This document shows, piece after piece, positions 1 to 8,864 of a DNA stretch of 64,000 nt. This DNA is from Cytobacillus firmus (GTDB lineage: Bacteria; Bacillota; Bacilli; Bacillales; Cytobacillaceae). The translations under genes and the position numbers were made by a program. Numbering within the stretch: position 1 is the first letter of the stretch; each line of letters opens with the position of its first letter. The stretch spans positions 2,243,501-2,307,500 of the forward strand of contig NZ_CP086235.1 of the NCBI RefSeq assembly GCF_023612095.1. The letters are read 5' to 3'. The notes below the pieces were generated by a model. The model searched no databases. It saw nothing but the letters and a program-made list of their open reading frames with translations, and was not told where the DNA came from.

Positions 1-96
1 ATGGCAAAATTCTTAAAATCGAGCGAAGAAAATATTTCTTCATTGAAGCGCAATACTGAAGGAAAGCGGGGCGGCCGAGGCGGACGCCGCGGATAA
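1..96 (+). CDS. C-terminal end of an S1-domain RNA-binding protein (YabR-like), partial
   Basis: The first 96 bases read through to a TAA stop and encode a basic tail ending in GKRGGRGGRRG. From memory, S1-domain proteins of the YabR type in Bacillaceae end with a similar segment (AKFLKDSEDRLSSLKR followed by a GGRG-rich tail), so the first ATG here is probably an internal Met and the rest of the gene lies left of the window. No S1 domain is visible, so the assignment rests on the tail alone. A terminator hairpin follows at 171-198. Confidence 0.55.
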   Translation: MAKFLKSSEENISSLKRNTEGKRGGRGGRRG

Positions 97-170
97 GCAG
101 CCCTTTAGATAATGGGAAACTCCAATCAGGAGGGAAGTTTCCTGACTGATTGTTCGTGATCCTGTGATAA

Positions 171-198
171 AGGCAAGCCATAATAGGCTTGCCTCTTT
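171..198. terminator. Bidirectional intrinsic terminator
   Basis: A 9-bp inverted repeat (AGGCAAGCC / GGCTTGCCT) with a 6-nt loop is followed by CTTTTC. It lies between the convergent S1-protein gene and the RNase J-family gene and can serve both. Confidence 0.75.
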
Positions 199-202
199 TC
201 GT

Positions 203-1875
203 TTATATTTCAATTATGATCGGCAGGATCATTGGTTTGCGCTTTGTTTTTTCGAATAAAAACTGCCCAAGTGATTTCTTGATGCTCTGCTTGATGACAT
301 TCCACTGGCTTTTATCCTGCTCAGGAAGATCGTTGACAATTTTTTCTGCAATCCGGTTTATGTCTCTCAGCAGATCTTCGGATTCCCTTGCGTAAATAAA
401 GCCCCGGGATATAGTATCCGGCCTTGATATCATTTTGCGTTCACTCTTGCTCATGGTCAGTACGATCACAAGCATGCCATCCTCTGATAGCTGCTTCCTG
501 TCGCGGAGCACGATGCTGCCAATGTCCCCGACACCCACTCCATCCACATACGTATCTCCCGCAGGCACCCGCCTTGTCTGGCGTGCTTTTCCGTTTTCTA
601 TATCAACGACATCCCCATTTTTAATGATAAACGTGTTCCCTTTTTCAACACCGATCGATTCAGCAAGCAATTTATGGTGATGAAGCATTCTGTATTCACC
701 GTGAATGGGAATAAAATATTTCGGCTTCATCAATGTGAGCATAAGCTTTAAATCCTCCTGGTAGCCGTGGCCGGACACATGCATTCCCGTTGAGCTGCCT
801 GATCCGTAAATTACTCTGGCACCCAGTTTAAAGAGGTTATCAATGATTTTAGAAACATCACGCTCGTTGCCCGGGATTGGGAGGCAGCCAGAATCACGGT
901 ATCTTCAGGATGAATTTCAGCGTCACGGTAATTTCCGGAAGAAAGGCGTGAGAGGGCAGCCATCGGCTCACCCTGGCTGCCGGTACAAAGTATGCACACC
1001 TTTTCAGGAGCGAGATTCATCGCCTCTTTTGGGTTGATGATCATTCCCTCCGGTACGGTCAGATACCCGCGTTCAATGGCCACATTCACCACATTCACCA
1101 TGCTTCGGCCAAGCAGCACAAGCTTTCGGTTTGCTTTCATAGCTGCAGCCACGACCTGCTGGACCCGGCTCACATTGGAAGCGAAGGTGGAGATGATGAT
1201 TTTGCGGGGGGCTTTCATAAATGCTTCCTCAATGTTCTCCCCGACAATATGCTCGGTAGGCGAAAAGCCGGACCGCTCTGCGTTTGTGCTTTCTGAGAGA
1301 AGTGCGAGAACTCCTTCCCGCCCGATTTCAGCCATCCTGTGGATATCAGCATGCTCCTGGTTTACAGGTGTCAAATCAAATTTAAAGTCACCGGTATGGA
1401 CGACATTTCCCTCTGGTGTTTTAAACACAATTCCCAGACAGTCCGGGATGCTATGATTCACTTTAAAAAAGCTTACGCCTATTTCACCAAAATCAAGACT
1501 GGTATCAGAATCAATGGTGATCAGCTCAGAGTCACCAAGCAGGCGATGCTCCGATAGTTTTAGTTCTATGAGCCCCAGTGTAAATCTTGTTGCATACACA
1601 GGCATATTAATCTTTTTCAGGAGATAGGCAACCCCGCCGATGTGATCCTCATGTCCATGAGTGACAATCAGGCCTCGTATTTTTTCCCTGTTTTCTTCAA
1701 GGTAAGTAATATCCGGTATGATCAGATCAATCCCCAATAATGTTTCATCAGGAAATTTCCCTCCGGCGTCTATCACGACAATATCGTCATCATATTGAAT
1801 CACATACATGTTTTTCCCAATTTCATTGATGCCGCCAAGAGAAAAGAGGGATAACTGCTTTCCATTTGCCTCCAT
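203..1875 (-). pseudogene. RNase J-family ribonuclease, split by a single-base frameshift
   Basis: Metallo-beta-lactamase/beta-CASP ribonuclease of the RNase J family, which combines endo- and 5'-3' exonuclease activity in RNA decay. The N-terminal part (811-1875) has the Zn motif THGHEDH, the HTGDFKFD region and CTGSQGEP. The C-terminal part (203-784) has the SGHG and PIHGEYRM motifs and the KTKRKPMILPII ending typical of RNase J. The two parts are in different frames. Adding one base to the GGG run at 879-881 (plus strand) restores the expected SPIPGNERDVSK stretch and gives about 557 residues, the normal family length. Neighbours are unlike the B. subtilis rnjA or rnjB loci, so this may be an extra paralogue. 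All key residues are intact, so a sequencing error is as likely as a real mutation. Confidence 0.85.
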
Positions 1876-1993
1876 ATGTAAATCCTCCCGTTAGTCTTTT
1901 TTCTTAGCATTCCCGATTGGGTGTGCATTATCATGGGATTGCTTTTGAAAGTGGAAATTAGAACTTTATCCCTTTAAATCAGCAAATTAATCA

Positions 1994-2022
1994 TTGACAT
2001 AAAATACAGAAGCGTGCATAAT
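1994..2022 (+). promoter_or_regulatory. Sigma-A promoter of the proBA operon
   Basis: TTGACA (1994-1999) and CATAAT (2017-2022) are separated by 17 nt and lie just upstream of the T-box leader. This is a near-consensus housekeeping promoter. Confidence 0.75.
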
Positions 2023-2029
2023 AATTCTA

Positions 2030-2291
2030 ATATTATGAAAACATCAACAGCATTGACAGGGAATCAGTAAATAGAAATCAGGCAAGAAGAGAGCGGGATT
2101 CACCGGCTGAAAGATCCTGCAGCCTGCAAAGCTATTGAACCTATCCTTAGAGCTGCCAGACAAAACTGGCCGAATTTCCGGCGTTAACGGATTTTCAAAG
2201 CGGGCGCTTGCAGTATGGAGTGCCAATGAAGGTGGTACCGCGAAAGACAAAGCTCTTCCGTCCTTTTTTTAGGGATGGGAGGGCTTTTTTT
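2030..2291 (+). promoter_or_regulatory. T-box riboswitch (proline specifier) controlling proBA
   Basis: The leader has the T-box hallmarks: an AGAGAGC stem I entry near 2090, a specifier-loop segment GAA-CCT-ATCC whose codon would be CCU (Pro), and the conserved T-box sequence AATGAAGGTGGTACCGCG at 2225-2242. It ends in a 13-bp terminator stem (2251-2263 with 2273-2285) followed by a T run. Uncharged tRNA-Pro would bind the specifier and T-box and favour the antiterminator, so proline starvation switches on proB and proA. A proline T-box on proBA is known in B. subtilis; the specifier here is assigned by eye. Confidence 0.9.
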
Positions 2292-2344
2292 ATTCCGCTT
2301 TATGGAGCGGACGAACGCTTTTTAACATAAGGGTGGTGTCTGTT

Positions 2345-3475
2345 GTGAAGAAGGAACGGATTGTTGTGAAAATTGGAAGCAGTTCGCTGACTAATAACAA
2401 TGGCGGATTGTGCATGGAAAAGCTGGAGGAGCATGCAGCTGCCCTTTCACGGCTGAAGGAGAAGGGGCATGAGGTTATATTAATTTCATCCGGAGCCGTT
2501 GCTGCAGGGTTTGCAGATCTTGGATATCCTTCGCGCCCGGTGACCATTGCGGGAAAACAGGCGGCCGCCGCAGTGGGCCAGGGATTATTAATGCAGGGAT
2601 ATACGGAAGAATTCAAAAAGTATGGCATCGTTGCAGCGCAATTGCTGCTGACAAGGCAAAACTTCCTGCATAAGGAGCAATACCAAAATGCACATGCCAC
2701 ATTGTCCGAACTATTGAAGCGGAATGTACTTCCGATCATTAATGAAAATGATTCTGTATCGATTGAGGAGCTGGCCTTTGGTGATAACGATATGCTGTCA
2801 GCGCTTGTCTGCGGGCTGGTACAGGCACATCGCCTGATCATCCTGACAGATGTGAATGGAATTTATGATTCCAATCCCCGCACAAATTCAGAAGCAAAAA
2901 AGTTCAATTTTTTAACAGAAATAACGGAGGAATTGATGAATGCTGCCGCAGGGTCAGGCTCAAAGGTGGGAACCGGCGGAATGGTGACAAAGCTTGCGGC
3001 GGCAAGGACAGCATTAGCACTTGGTGTGCAGGTTTTCATAGGCGTGGGGCATGGCGCGGGAAAGCTGATTGAGATCCTTGAAGGCAAAGGGGATGGGACT
3101 TATATAGGCATCACATCACAGCCGAGTGTCAAAACCTCCAAGCAGTGGCTTGCGCTGCATTCTGTTCCGAATGGGAAAATTGAAGTGGATCACGGTGCTG
3201 CACAGGCCATATTAACTCAGGGGAAAAGCCTGCTGCCTGCAGGTGTGACCAGCATAACAGGCCATTTTCATATTCAGGATGTGGTGGAAGTGATTGGCCC
3301 AAAAGGTGATTTGATCGGCAAGGGGCAGGTTAATTTCACATCCGATGAGCTTCGGGCCATTAAAGGTCTATCCAGTGCAGAAGCTATGCAGATGGCCGGG
3401 AGCGACCGCCGGGTTGTCATTCACCGGGATCACTGGGTAACCCAAAAAAGAAAGGAGAAAAGTTCATGGAGTTAA
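2345..3475 (+). CDS. proB: Glutamate 5-kinase
   Basis: Phosphorylates glutamate at the gamma-carboxyl group in the first step of proline synthesis. The protein starts [14 protein letters not shown] (amino-acid kinase nucleotide loop) and carries [19 protein letters not shown] and FGDNDMLSA, plus a C-terminal PUA domain (about residues 275-360) as in long ProB forms. In-frame GTG codons exist at 2333, 2336 and 2345. GTG 2345 is preferred because AAGGGTGG lies 8 nt upstream and it reproduces the MKK start known from B. subtilis. The stop overlaps the start of proA by 10 nt, so translation is probably coupled. The gene is controlled by the upstream proline T-box. Confidence 0.95.
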   Translation: MKKERIVVKIGSSSLTNNNGGLCMEKLEEHAAALSRLKEKGHEVILISSGAVAAGFADLGYPSRPVTIAGKQAAAAVGQGLLMQGYTEEFKKYGIVAAQLLLTRQNFLHKEQYQNAHATLSELLKRNVLPIINENDSVSIEELAFGDNDMLSALVCGLVQAHRLIILTDVNGIYDSNPRTNSEAKKFNFLTEITEELMNAAAGSGSKVGTGGMVTKLAAARTALALGVQVFIGVGHGAGKLIEILEGKGDGTYIGITSQPSVKTSKQWLALHSVPNGKIEVDHGAAQAILTQGKSLLPAGVTSITGHFHIQDVVEVIGPKGDLIGKGQVNFTSDELRAIKGLSSAEAMQMAGSDRRVVIHRDHWVTQKRKEKSSWS

Positions 3476-4698
3476 TTCATAAAGGCCAAAAAGCGAAAAA
3501 GGCAGCAGCAGAGCTGGCAAAAAAGTCGACACAGCAAAAAAATCGTGCACTTGAACTGATCTCAGAGCAGCTGATGCAGGAGAAGGATTTTATTTTAACA
3601 GAAAATGAAAAGGACCTTGACGCAGGTAAGGAAAAGGGAATGAGCGATGCTCTATTGGACCGTCTGCGGTTAAATGAAGCCCGGCTTAAGGATATGGCGG
3701 ACGCACTTATCCAGCTTGCCCGGCTGGAAGATCCAGTTGGAGAGATTATTTCCGATTGGGAACGGCCAAACGGGCTTGAGATAACACAGGTTCGGGTCCC
3801 GCTTGGTGTTGTCGGCATGATCTATGAAGCGCGCCCAAATGTAACGGTCGATGCATCCAGCTTATGCTTGAAGACAGGCAATGCTGTGATGCTGCGCGGA
3901 AGTTCTACTGCCATTCATTCCAATAAGGCAATTGTGAAAGTGATTCATCATGCATTGGAAAAGAGTGACCTGCCGCGTGATGCGGTTCAGCTTATTGAGG
4001 ATACAAGCCGGGAAACTGCTTCAGCTATGTTCAAGCTGAACGAATACCTGGATGTCCTGATTCCGCGGGGAGGGGCAAAGCTGATTAAGACAGTTGTGGA
4101 ACAATCCACAGTCCCAGTGCTTGAGACAGGTGCCGGCAATTGCCATATTTATATTGATGAAAGTGCCCATAAGGAAATGGCAATTAGCATAGCGGTTAAT
4201 GCCAAAACCCAGCGTCCGTCCGTTTGCAATGCTTGTGAAACGATCCTTGTTCACAGAGAGTGGGAGGGGCTGAACGATCTTGTGAAAGCACTAAAGGAAA
4301 AAGGGGTTTTGATTCATGGCGGTGAAGGTGTCAGCGGGGAAGGGATCATCCCGGCCGCAGAAGAGGATTGGGCCGCTGAATATTTAGGGTTGGAAGTCGC
4401 ATTGAAAGTGACGGAAAGCGTGGAAGAGGCCATTGTTCATATCAACCGCTTTGGTACAAAACATTCTGAAGCGATTATCTCTTCAAACACAGAAAATGTG
4501 GAAAAATTTCTGAATGAAGTCGATGCAGCGGCCGTTTACCATAATGCCTCCACCCGTTTCACAGATGGATTCGAATTTGGGTTCGGCGCTGAAATCGGCA
4601 TCAGCACCCAAAAGCTTCATGCCCGGGGTCCGATGGGGCTGCCGGCTTTGACATCGACGAAATATATTGTGAAAGGAAATGGGCAGGTGAAGAAGTAA
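3466..4698 (+). CDS. proA: Glutamate-5-semialdehyde dehydrogenase (gamma-glutamyl phosphate reductase)
   Basis: Reduces gamma-glutamyl phosphate to glutamate-5-semialdehyde with NADPH, the second step of proline synthesis. The 410 residues match the family length. The aldehyde-dehydrogenase-type catalytic Cys sits in [10 protein letters not shown], and [14 protein letters not shown] and LRGSS are typical of ProA. An AAAGGAG site precedes ATG 3466. The start lies inside the end of proB, consistent with one proBA transcript. The final enzyme (ProC or ProI) is not in the window. Confidence 0.96.
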   Translation: MELIHKGQKAKKAAAELAKKSTQQKNRALELISEQLMQEKDFILTENEKDLDAGKEKGMSDALLDRLRLNEARLKDMADALIQLARLEDPVGEIISDWERPNGLEITQVRVPLGVVGMIYEARPNVTVDASSLCLKTGNAVMLRGSSTAIHSNKAIVKVIHHALEKSDLPRDAVQLIEDTSRETASAMFKLNEYLDVLIPRGGAKLIKTVVEQSTVPVLETGAGNCHIYIDESAHKEMAISIAVNAKTQRPSVCNACETILVHREWEGLNDLVKALKEKGVLIHGGEGVSGEGIIPAAEEDWAAEYLGLEVALKVTESVEEAIVHINRFGTKHSEAIISSNTENVEKFLNEVDAAAVYHNASTRFTDGFEFGFGAEIGISTQKLHARGPMGLPALTSTKYIVKGNGQVKK

Positions 4699-4819
4699 GC
4701 GGAATTTGGGGGCTTGATCTGCATGTGATTGCTTCAGGAATCCCCTTGTTCTAAAAAAATGATATCGCTTTCTTCACAATTGATGCTAAAATAATAGAAA
4801 AAACAAAAAAGAGGACTAT

Positions 4820-6073
4820 ATGTATAAACATACAGGTCAAATTTCACTTGTGCTTATTTCGGTTTTATTTACTTCCTATCAATCTATTATTTCGCATGAA
4901 AAGTTTCTTTCTTTTGACTTTTTTCTTTTTACAGGTATTGCCTGGTTTGTAGGCTGGCAGTTTGACAAAAGCAGGTACTATGCAAAAAAAGCGCGGGCCA
5001 GCGAGGGAAGCTATAAAATGCTTCTGGAATCACTTCCGGTTTCCGTGCTCATACATAAGGACTATGTAATTTTATATGCAAACTCTGCAGCTGTCAGTGC
5101 CATGTCGAAATTAAATACTGATTCATTAGTTGGCCTATCGCTTCTTGATATTGTTGAATCTGACTATCAGGGCCGCTTACATGAACGATATCAACACATA
5201 AGTACAGAGAAGGAGCTTCTCAACAATACTGAATATATGATTAAACGCAGTGATGGAACCAGGAGTTATTTTGAAATTTCATCACTTTATGTGGAATTTG
5301 AAGGAAAAGAGGCCATCCTCTCGATCGGGACAGATATTTCTGATAAAAAAAAGGAACAGGAACAGCTTCTGCAAAAATCGGAAAAGCTGGCACTTCTAGG
5401 TCAGATGGCAGCCGGCATTGCACATGAAATCCGGAACCCGCTTACATCGATCAAAGGGTTTGTTCAGCTTTTCAAGTCCAGCAGCCAAAAAGAAGAGTAT
5501 TTTGATATTGTGCTTTCGGAATTGGACCGCATTAATGGAATCGTTGGTGAATTTTTAGTGCTGGCCAAGCCGACTGCGAACATATTCGAAAAGCAAGACC
5601 TGACAAAATTAATCAGCGAAGTGATTCTCCTGAGCAATACCCAGTCTATTTTAAATAACGTGGAAATAAAGGTAGAAAATAAGGTTAATGCCCCAATGAT
5701 TCATTGTGAGAGAAATCAATTGAAGCAAGTATTCCTCAATATTATTAAGAATGCGATTGAAGCCATGCCGGACGGAGGCCAATTAACGATTAAAGTCATG
5801 AAAAAGACCGGCAATACCATTTCCGTTCAATTCATCGATCAAGGGGTTGGCATTTCAGAAGACCGTATCCCAAGCCTTGGGGAACCCTTTTACACAACAA
5901 AGGAAAAAGGAACCGGTCTGGGTCTGATGATTTGCTATAAAATTATCGAAAACCATAATGGCCGCTTAACCATCGAAAGCAAAGTGGGGGAAGGCACGAA
6001 GATGGAGATTGAACTTCCATTTGAAGGGGTTAATTTAGAAGGCAATGAAAATAGAAAAACAGTTTTGACCTAG
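4820..6073 (+). CDS. PAS-domain sensor histidine kinase (sporulation-kinase type)
   Basis: Two short hydrophobic segments near the N-terminus (about 8-25 and 31-46) precede a PAS domain (about 65-180). A HisKA domain follows, with phospho-acceptor His202 in GIAHEIRNPLTS, then a HATPase domain with N-box IKNAIEAMPDGG, DQGVGI and GTGLGLMICYKI. This arrangement resembles the KinA-KinE sporulation kinases of Bacillus. No response regulator is adjacent, as is usual for orphan kinases feeding the Spo0 phosphorelay. The specific partner is inferred. A terminator follows. Confidence 0.85.
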   Translation: MYKHTGQISLVLISVLFTSYQSIISHEKFLSFDFFLFTGIAWFVGWQFDKSRYYAKKARASEGSYKMLLESLPVSVLIHKDYVILYANSAAVSAMSKLNTDSLVGLSLLDIVESDYQGRLHERYQHISTEKELLNNTEYMIKRSDGTRSYFEISSLYVEFEGKEAILSIGTDISDKKKEQEQLLQKSEKLALLGQMAAGIAHEIRNPLTSIKGFVQLFKSSSQKEEYFDIVLSELDRINGIVGEFLVLAKPTANIFEKQDLTKLISEVILLSNTQSILNNVEIKVENKVNAPMIHCERNQLKQVFLNIIKNAIEAMPDGGQLTIKVMKKTGNTISVQFIDQGVGISEDRIPSLGEPFYTTKEKGTGLGLMICYKIIENHNGRLTIESKVGEGTKMEIELPFEGVNLEGNENRKTVLT

Positions 6074-6077
6074 GGAG

Positions 6078-6112
6078 CTGGCAGTGCATATAACATGCGC
6101 TGCCTTTTTTTC
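6078..6112 (+). terminator. Intrinsic terminator after the histidine kinase gene
   Basis: GGCAGTGCAT and ATGCGCTGCC pair around a short loop and are followed by a run of seven T. Confidence 0.8.
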
Positions 6113-6170
6113 GGCCGCAAAAGTGCCACTTGCATAGAATGTTATAATAATAGTAAATAAATTAAATACG

Positions 6171-7250
6171 GTGATTATAGTGTTATATTTCCTTTTACTT
6201 GGCTTTCTTTTTTTTGGGACTGTTTTATTTATCATACTTAAAAAAATTAATATCAATACGGCAGCAATGGCGGCTGTGATGGCATTTGGCATTGTGACAC
6301 AGGGCGTGCTGCTCAATTTCTTCGGGATGCCTTTCTATTTGGGAGGCTTCGGCAAGATTCTCAGTGTAGCAGATTTAGCGTTATGGCTGGCTTTCCTTGT
6401 ATCCATTGGGATGACCATTTTTAAAGGAGAGTTCAAGAGGCTGCATTACGCTAATCCCATTAATCGCTTTGGCATCGGAACGTGGGTAGCCGGCACTTCG
6501 ATTTGCTGCATCATGTTTTTCAGGCAGTTTGGTGCAGGTGCGGAAGCCCAGGCGCTGGCGATCCTGAATGCGGGCTTATGGGCAGTTTATATTTGGATCA
6601 GCTTAAGAGGTTTCAAGGAGCTGGGAGCTGCCCCTTTTGGACAGCAGGCACATGGTGTTCTGCTGCTGACCACGGTAAGTACACAGTCACTTGTGCTCCT
6701 GTTCAATACTGTCTTTAACGAGGTGCCTGGCTTTTTGAATGCTTCTCTTATTTTGGCTGGATTTCTTCTTTATTTAATCAGTGCCTGGTTTATTCTGAAG
6801 CGGTATGCTGTGCGCGGGTGGAATTTAGCGAAGGATTGGAATAATACCAACTGCATTTTTCACGGAGCGTTATCGATCAGCGGACTTGCTATGGTCAAAT
6901 CGGGTATTGCTTCAGGTTCTGCTGCCATGTGGTTTTGGCTGGCTGTGTTCCTGGTCTTCATGATTGTAGAGGGTATTGAAGTTATAAGGCTCGTTTGGCG
7001 CATTCGAATGTATGGCATAAAAGAGGGCATCTTCACCTACGATGTGACACAGTGGAGCCGGATCTTCACATTTGCAATGTTCTTTACGTTTACCTTTTTC
7101 ATCGAGAGCCCTTTTCAGGCTATCATCCTGAATACAGGAATTTGGATTATTTTATTGTTATTGGGGATTGAGGTATTTTTAAGTGCTGGTTCATTAAGAA
7201 GGAAACATGTCCAGGTTCAGCCCGTTTTCAGAAAGGAAAGTTCTGTCTAA
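6171..7250 (+). CDS. Multi-pass membrane protein, possibly TDT/TehA-like
   Basis: About 359 residues, with around ten hydrophobic segments over nearly the whole length and a basic tail (RRKHVQVQP). GIGTWVAGTS near residue 103 and VLLLTTVSTQS near residue 165 recall the tellurite-resistance / C4-dicarboxylate (TDT) family, but the match is from memory and weak. GTG 6171 or GTG 6180 could be the start; neither has a strong ribosome site. No substrate can be named. A short 21-bp-period repeat starts 8 bases after the stop codon. Confidence 0.55.
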   Translation: MIIVLYFLLLGFLFFGTVLFIILKKININTAAMAAVMAFGIVTQGVLLNFFGMPFYLGGFGKILSVADLALWLAFLVSIGMTIFKGEFKRLHYANPINRFGIGTWVAGTSICCIMFFRQFGAGAEAQALAILNAGLWAVYIWISLRGFKELGAAPFGQQAHGVLLLTTVSTQSLVLLFNTVFNEVPGFLNASLILAGFLLYLISAWFILKRYAVRGWNLAKDWNNTNCIFHGALSISGLAMVKSGIASGSAAMWFWLAVFLVFMIVEGIEVIRLVWRIRMYGIKEGIFTYDVTQWSRIFTFAMFFTFTFFIESPFQAIILNTGIWIILLLLGIEVFLSAGSLRRKHVQVQPVFRKESSV

Positions 7251-7258
7251 GTGCTGAA

Positions 7259-7321
7259 CGCAAGTAAAATAGAGCTATACGAAAGTAAATTTAAGTTATG
7301 CGCAAATAAATTTATTCCGAG
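7259..7321. repeat. Three tandem 21-bp units after a gene stop
   Basis: Units start at 7259, 7280 and 7301 (CGCAAGTAAA, CGAAAGTAAA, CGCAAATAAA), spaced exactly 21 bp. The array begins 8 bases past the stop of the membrane-protein gene. The period and the CGCAAATAA core resemble the longer array at 25180-25386. Confidence 0.6.
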
Positions 7322-7349
7322 TGACGGATCGTTCATAATTTCATAAAAA

Positions 7350-7396
7350 AAGAGCCAGTTACATGCAAATTTGCAATGCAGCTGGCTCTTTTTAGG
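7350..7396. terminator. Hairpin terminator
   Basis: AGAGCCAG pairs with CTGGCTCT, with an inner TGCAAA/TTTGCA pairing, followed by a T run. It ends transcription from the membrane-protein gene. Confidence 0.7.
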
Positions 7397-7486
7397 CCTT
7401 TTGAACGGATTTTCAATTAGGCACTCATCCTGAGTATAGGACAAGTTTGCTTCCGGGAAGGCTGAAGGTAAGGAGGCGATGTATAA

Positions 7487-7579
7487 ATGGGTACCTTTGA
7501 AGTGTTGTCTTTGATGATCAGTTTCGGTATGTTTGTTATCGCCATGCTCCAGTTCACAGATAGAGACAGGAATTCATGA
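7487..7579 (+). CDS. Putative holin-like toxin peptide (30 aa)
   Basis: ATG 7487 is preceded by AAGGAGG and opens a 30-residue peptide with MSFG-type hydrophobic core (LSLMISFGMFVIAML) and a charged tail (DRDRNS). The motif matches the small putative holin-like toxin family (Hol_Tox) common in Bacillaceae, whose members are thought to be type I toxins in the membrane. An antisense RNA antitoxin would be expected, but I cannot identify its promoter. A hairpin terminator begins at the stop codon. Confidence 0.75.
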   Translation: MGTFEVLSLMISFGMFVIAMLQFTDRDRNS

Positions 7580-7603
7580 ACACGCTCACAGGCGTGTTTT
7601 TTT
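7579..7603. terminator. Terminator shared by convergent genes
   Basis: AACACGC / GCGTGTT with a 6-nt loop and a seven-T run, overlapping the stop codons of the toxin peptide (plus) and the redox lipoprotein (minus). Confidence 0.8.
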
Positions 7604-8096
7604 AATTGGAGAGTTCCTTTTTTAGATCTTCTGCAGTTGTATCAATTTCTTCTCCCCAATGGTCATTGACCTTGTTGAACACGATCTCGCCTTTCGTATT
7701 CATTACAGCATAGCCCCTGTAGGCAGTATCGCCATTTTTCATTCCGGCCTGTTCGATGAGCTTCATTTCCGGATCAGAAATAAACGGGAGGCTTTTCCCC
7801 ATCTTTTCTTCCAGAGCCTGATAAAGCTCTAGCTGCTGCTCAGGCTGATTATTGCTGACGATATACATATTGGCATCCAGATCTTCTAATTTATCCATAT
7901 TCTCATGCAGCTCGACCAGCTGCTGCTGACAGAGTCCTCAGGTGTATGTTGTGATAAAGAAGAAGACAGAGGGCTTGTCCTGCGGGAAGGCAACTTCATT
8001 GCCGCTTTGATCTTTTAACGCAATCGCTTGATCTTTGCCGCAGGCTGTCAGAACAAGAAGGACGATTGCTAATAGAATCATGAATTTTTTCTTCAT
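7602..8096 (-). CDS. Candidate selenoprotein: thioredoxin-fold (redoxin/AhpC-TSA-like) lipoprotein with UxxC motif
   Basis: Reading from ATG 8096 (GGAG site 6 nt upstream), the frame is open for 164 codons except for one TGA at 7938-7940. The N-terminus is a lipoprotein signal (hydrophobic core then LTAC, Cys19). Residues 43-56 read SVFFFITTYT-X-GLC, where X is the TGA. In redoxin-fold proteins this position is the first Cys of a CxxC motif, so decoding as selenocysteine gives U53-G-L-C56. The downstream part (LPFISDPEMKLIEQAG, then a NTKGEIVFNK strand) fits a peroxiredoxin/TlpA-like fold. A hairpin with a GGUCG loop starts 15 nt after the TGA. A nonsense mutation of Cys (TGC or TGT to TGA) is the alternative, but no other lesion is present. 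The sel genes are not in the window. Confidence 0.75.
7907..7923 (-). promoter_or_regulatory. Candidate bacterial SECIS element
   Basis: On the minus strand, GCAGCU - GGUCG - AGCUGC forms a perfect 6-bp stem with a 5-nt loop. Fourteen nt separate the UGA codon from the stem and 20 nt separate it from the loop. The E. coli fdhF SECIS has a short upper stem, a loop containing GGUC and similar spacing. The hairpin lies within the coding sequence, as bacterial SECIS elements do. Confidence 0.7.
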
Positions 8097-8192
8097 ATGA
8101 TCTCCATTTCCTTTTAGTTATTATCTTATCATTATGGCGCTCTTTTTCGTTTTTCTCAATAAAAATGCACGATTGAGCGGTTAATCAAAAAA

Positions 8193-8224
8193 CAAACACA
8201 CTCCTTTTTAAAAGAGTGTGCGTT
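8193..8224 (-). terminator. Terminator of the Spo0E-like gene
   Basis: CACACTC / GAGTGTG with an A/T-rich loop. Read on the minus strand it is followed by TTTGTTTTTT, downstream of the Spo0E-like gene. Confidence 0.7.
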
Positions 8225-8245
8225 TCTGAATTATGGAGGGTTGTT

Positions 8246-8419
8246 CTAATGGATGAGCTTGCTTCGCTGCACTTTATAGATGAGCTTATCGAGCTCCTCT
8301 GAGTACATGAGCGTATCAGGGTGTGACAATCCCTTGTTTTTTCCAACAGAAATCATCTTTTTGCGCAGGACATCGATGTCATTGTGAAGTTTTTTTATAG
8401 CAGTCGAAGGTGTGGTCAT
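8246..8419 (-). CDS. Spo0E-family aspartyl-phosphate phosphatase (57 aa)
   Basis: Small helical-hairpin protein with the family signature SEELDKLIYKVQ near its C-terminus. Spo0E-type proteins remove phosphate from Spo0A~P and so delay sporulation. A TAGGAG site precedes the ATG at 8419. It is transcribed alone on the minus strand, with its own terminator toward 8193. A second family member lies at 25029-25229. Confidence 0.85.
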   Translation of the reverse strand: MTTPSTAIKKLHNDIDVLRKKMISVGKNKGLSHPDTLMYSEELDKLIYKVQRSKLIH

Positions 8420-8626
8420 TGATTCGGCTCCTAATCCGGGGATGAAATAATATATTCTATTATCGACAAATTAACTGGCAAATAAACAGATTCGACAAAA
8501 CTTATAAAAAGATTACAAGTTTCTACAACGCTTGCGATGTAAATCTATTAAACAATATGTCACTGATGAAAAATTGCTAAAAAAGGCTTGAAGAAGCTTT
8601 TTTAAAGTGATATGATTTTTAATAGT

Positions 8627-8806
8627 TCAAAAATCTGTCACATTTTGATTTGAGATAGCGAACCTGTCGTCGGTTAAAATGCCATCAGATTCTATTAGAT
8701 TAACAGTTGGTCCTTTAAGCAGCGCATCCTGCTTGATACTAACCGTCAATCCTTCTTCAGCATACCCCAATATGGGAATGCCGGAGAGATTGGCGGTTTT
8801 TTTGTT
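8627..8806 (-). other. Orphan open stretch without a start (possible gene remnant)
   Basis: Within the 445-base gap 8420-8864, the minus strand has a 59-codon open frame ending in TGA at 8627. It reads like protein (segments GIPILGYAEEGLTVSI, DGILTDDRFAISNQNV) but has no start codon or ribosome site. I do not recognise it. It may be the C-terminal remnant of a lost gene. The same DNA, read on the plus strand, forms a terminator-like hairpin, so the coding look may be coincidental. Confidence 0.3.
8742..8803 (+). terminator. Terminator-like long hairpin upstream of the OFA transporter gene
   Basis: ACCGTCAATC (8742-8751) pairs with GATTGGCGGT (8788-8797), with an inner GCAT/ATGC and CCC/GGG pairing, then seven T. 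It lies about 60 bp before the transporter start. A leader attenuator is possible, but no known riboswitch class was recognised. Confidence 0.5.
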
Positions 8807-8864
8807 TCAGGAAATTATCCTGAAACCGCTTTAAAATGGTTTGAGCATTACGAGGGGAAAAAGA

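Noticed and set aside
7938..7940. Reading the TGA as an ordinary nonsense mutation
   Set aside because: Kept as the alternative but ranked lower: the codon sits exactly at the expected redox Cys, a GGUC-loop hairpin follows at the right distance, and the rest of the gene is undamaged.
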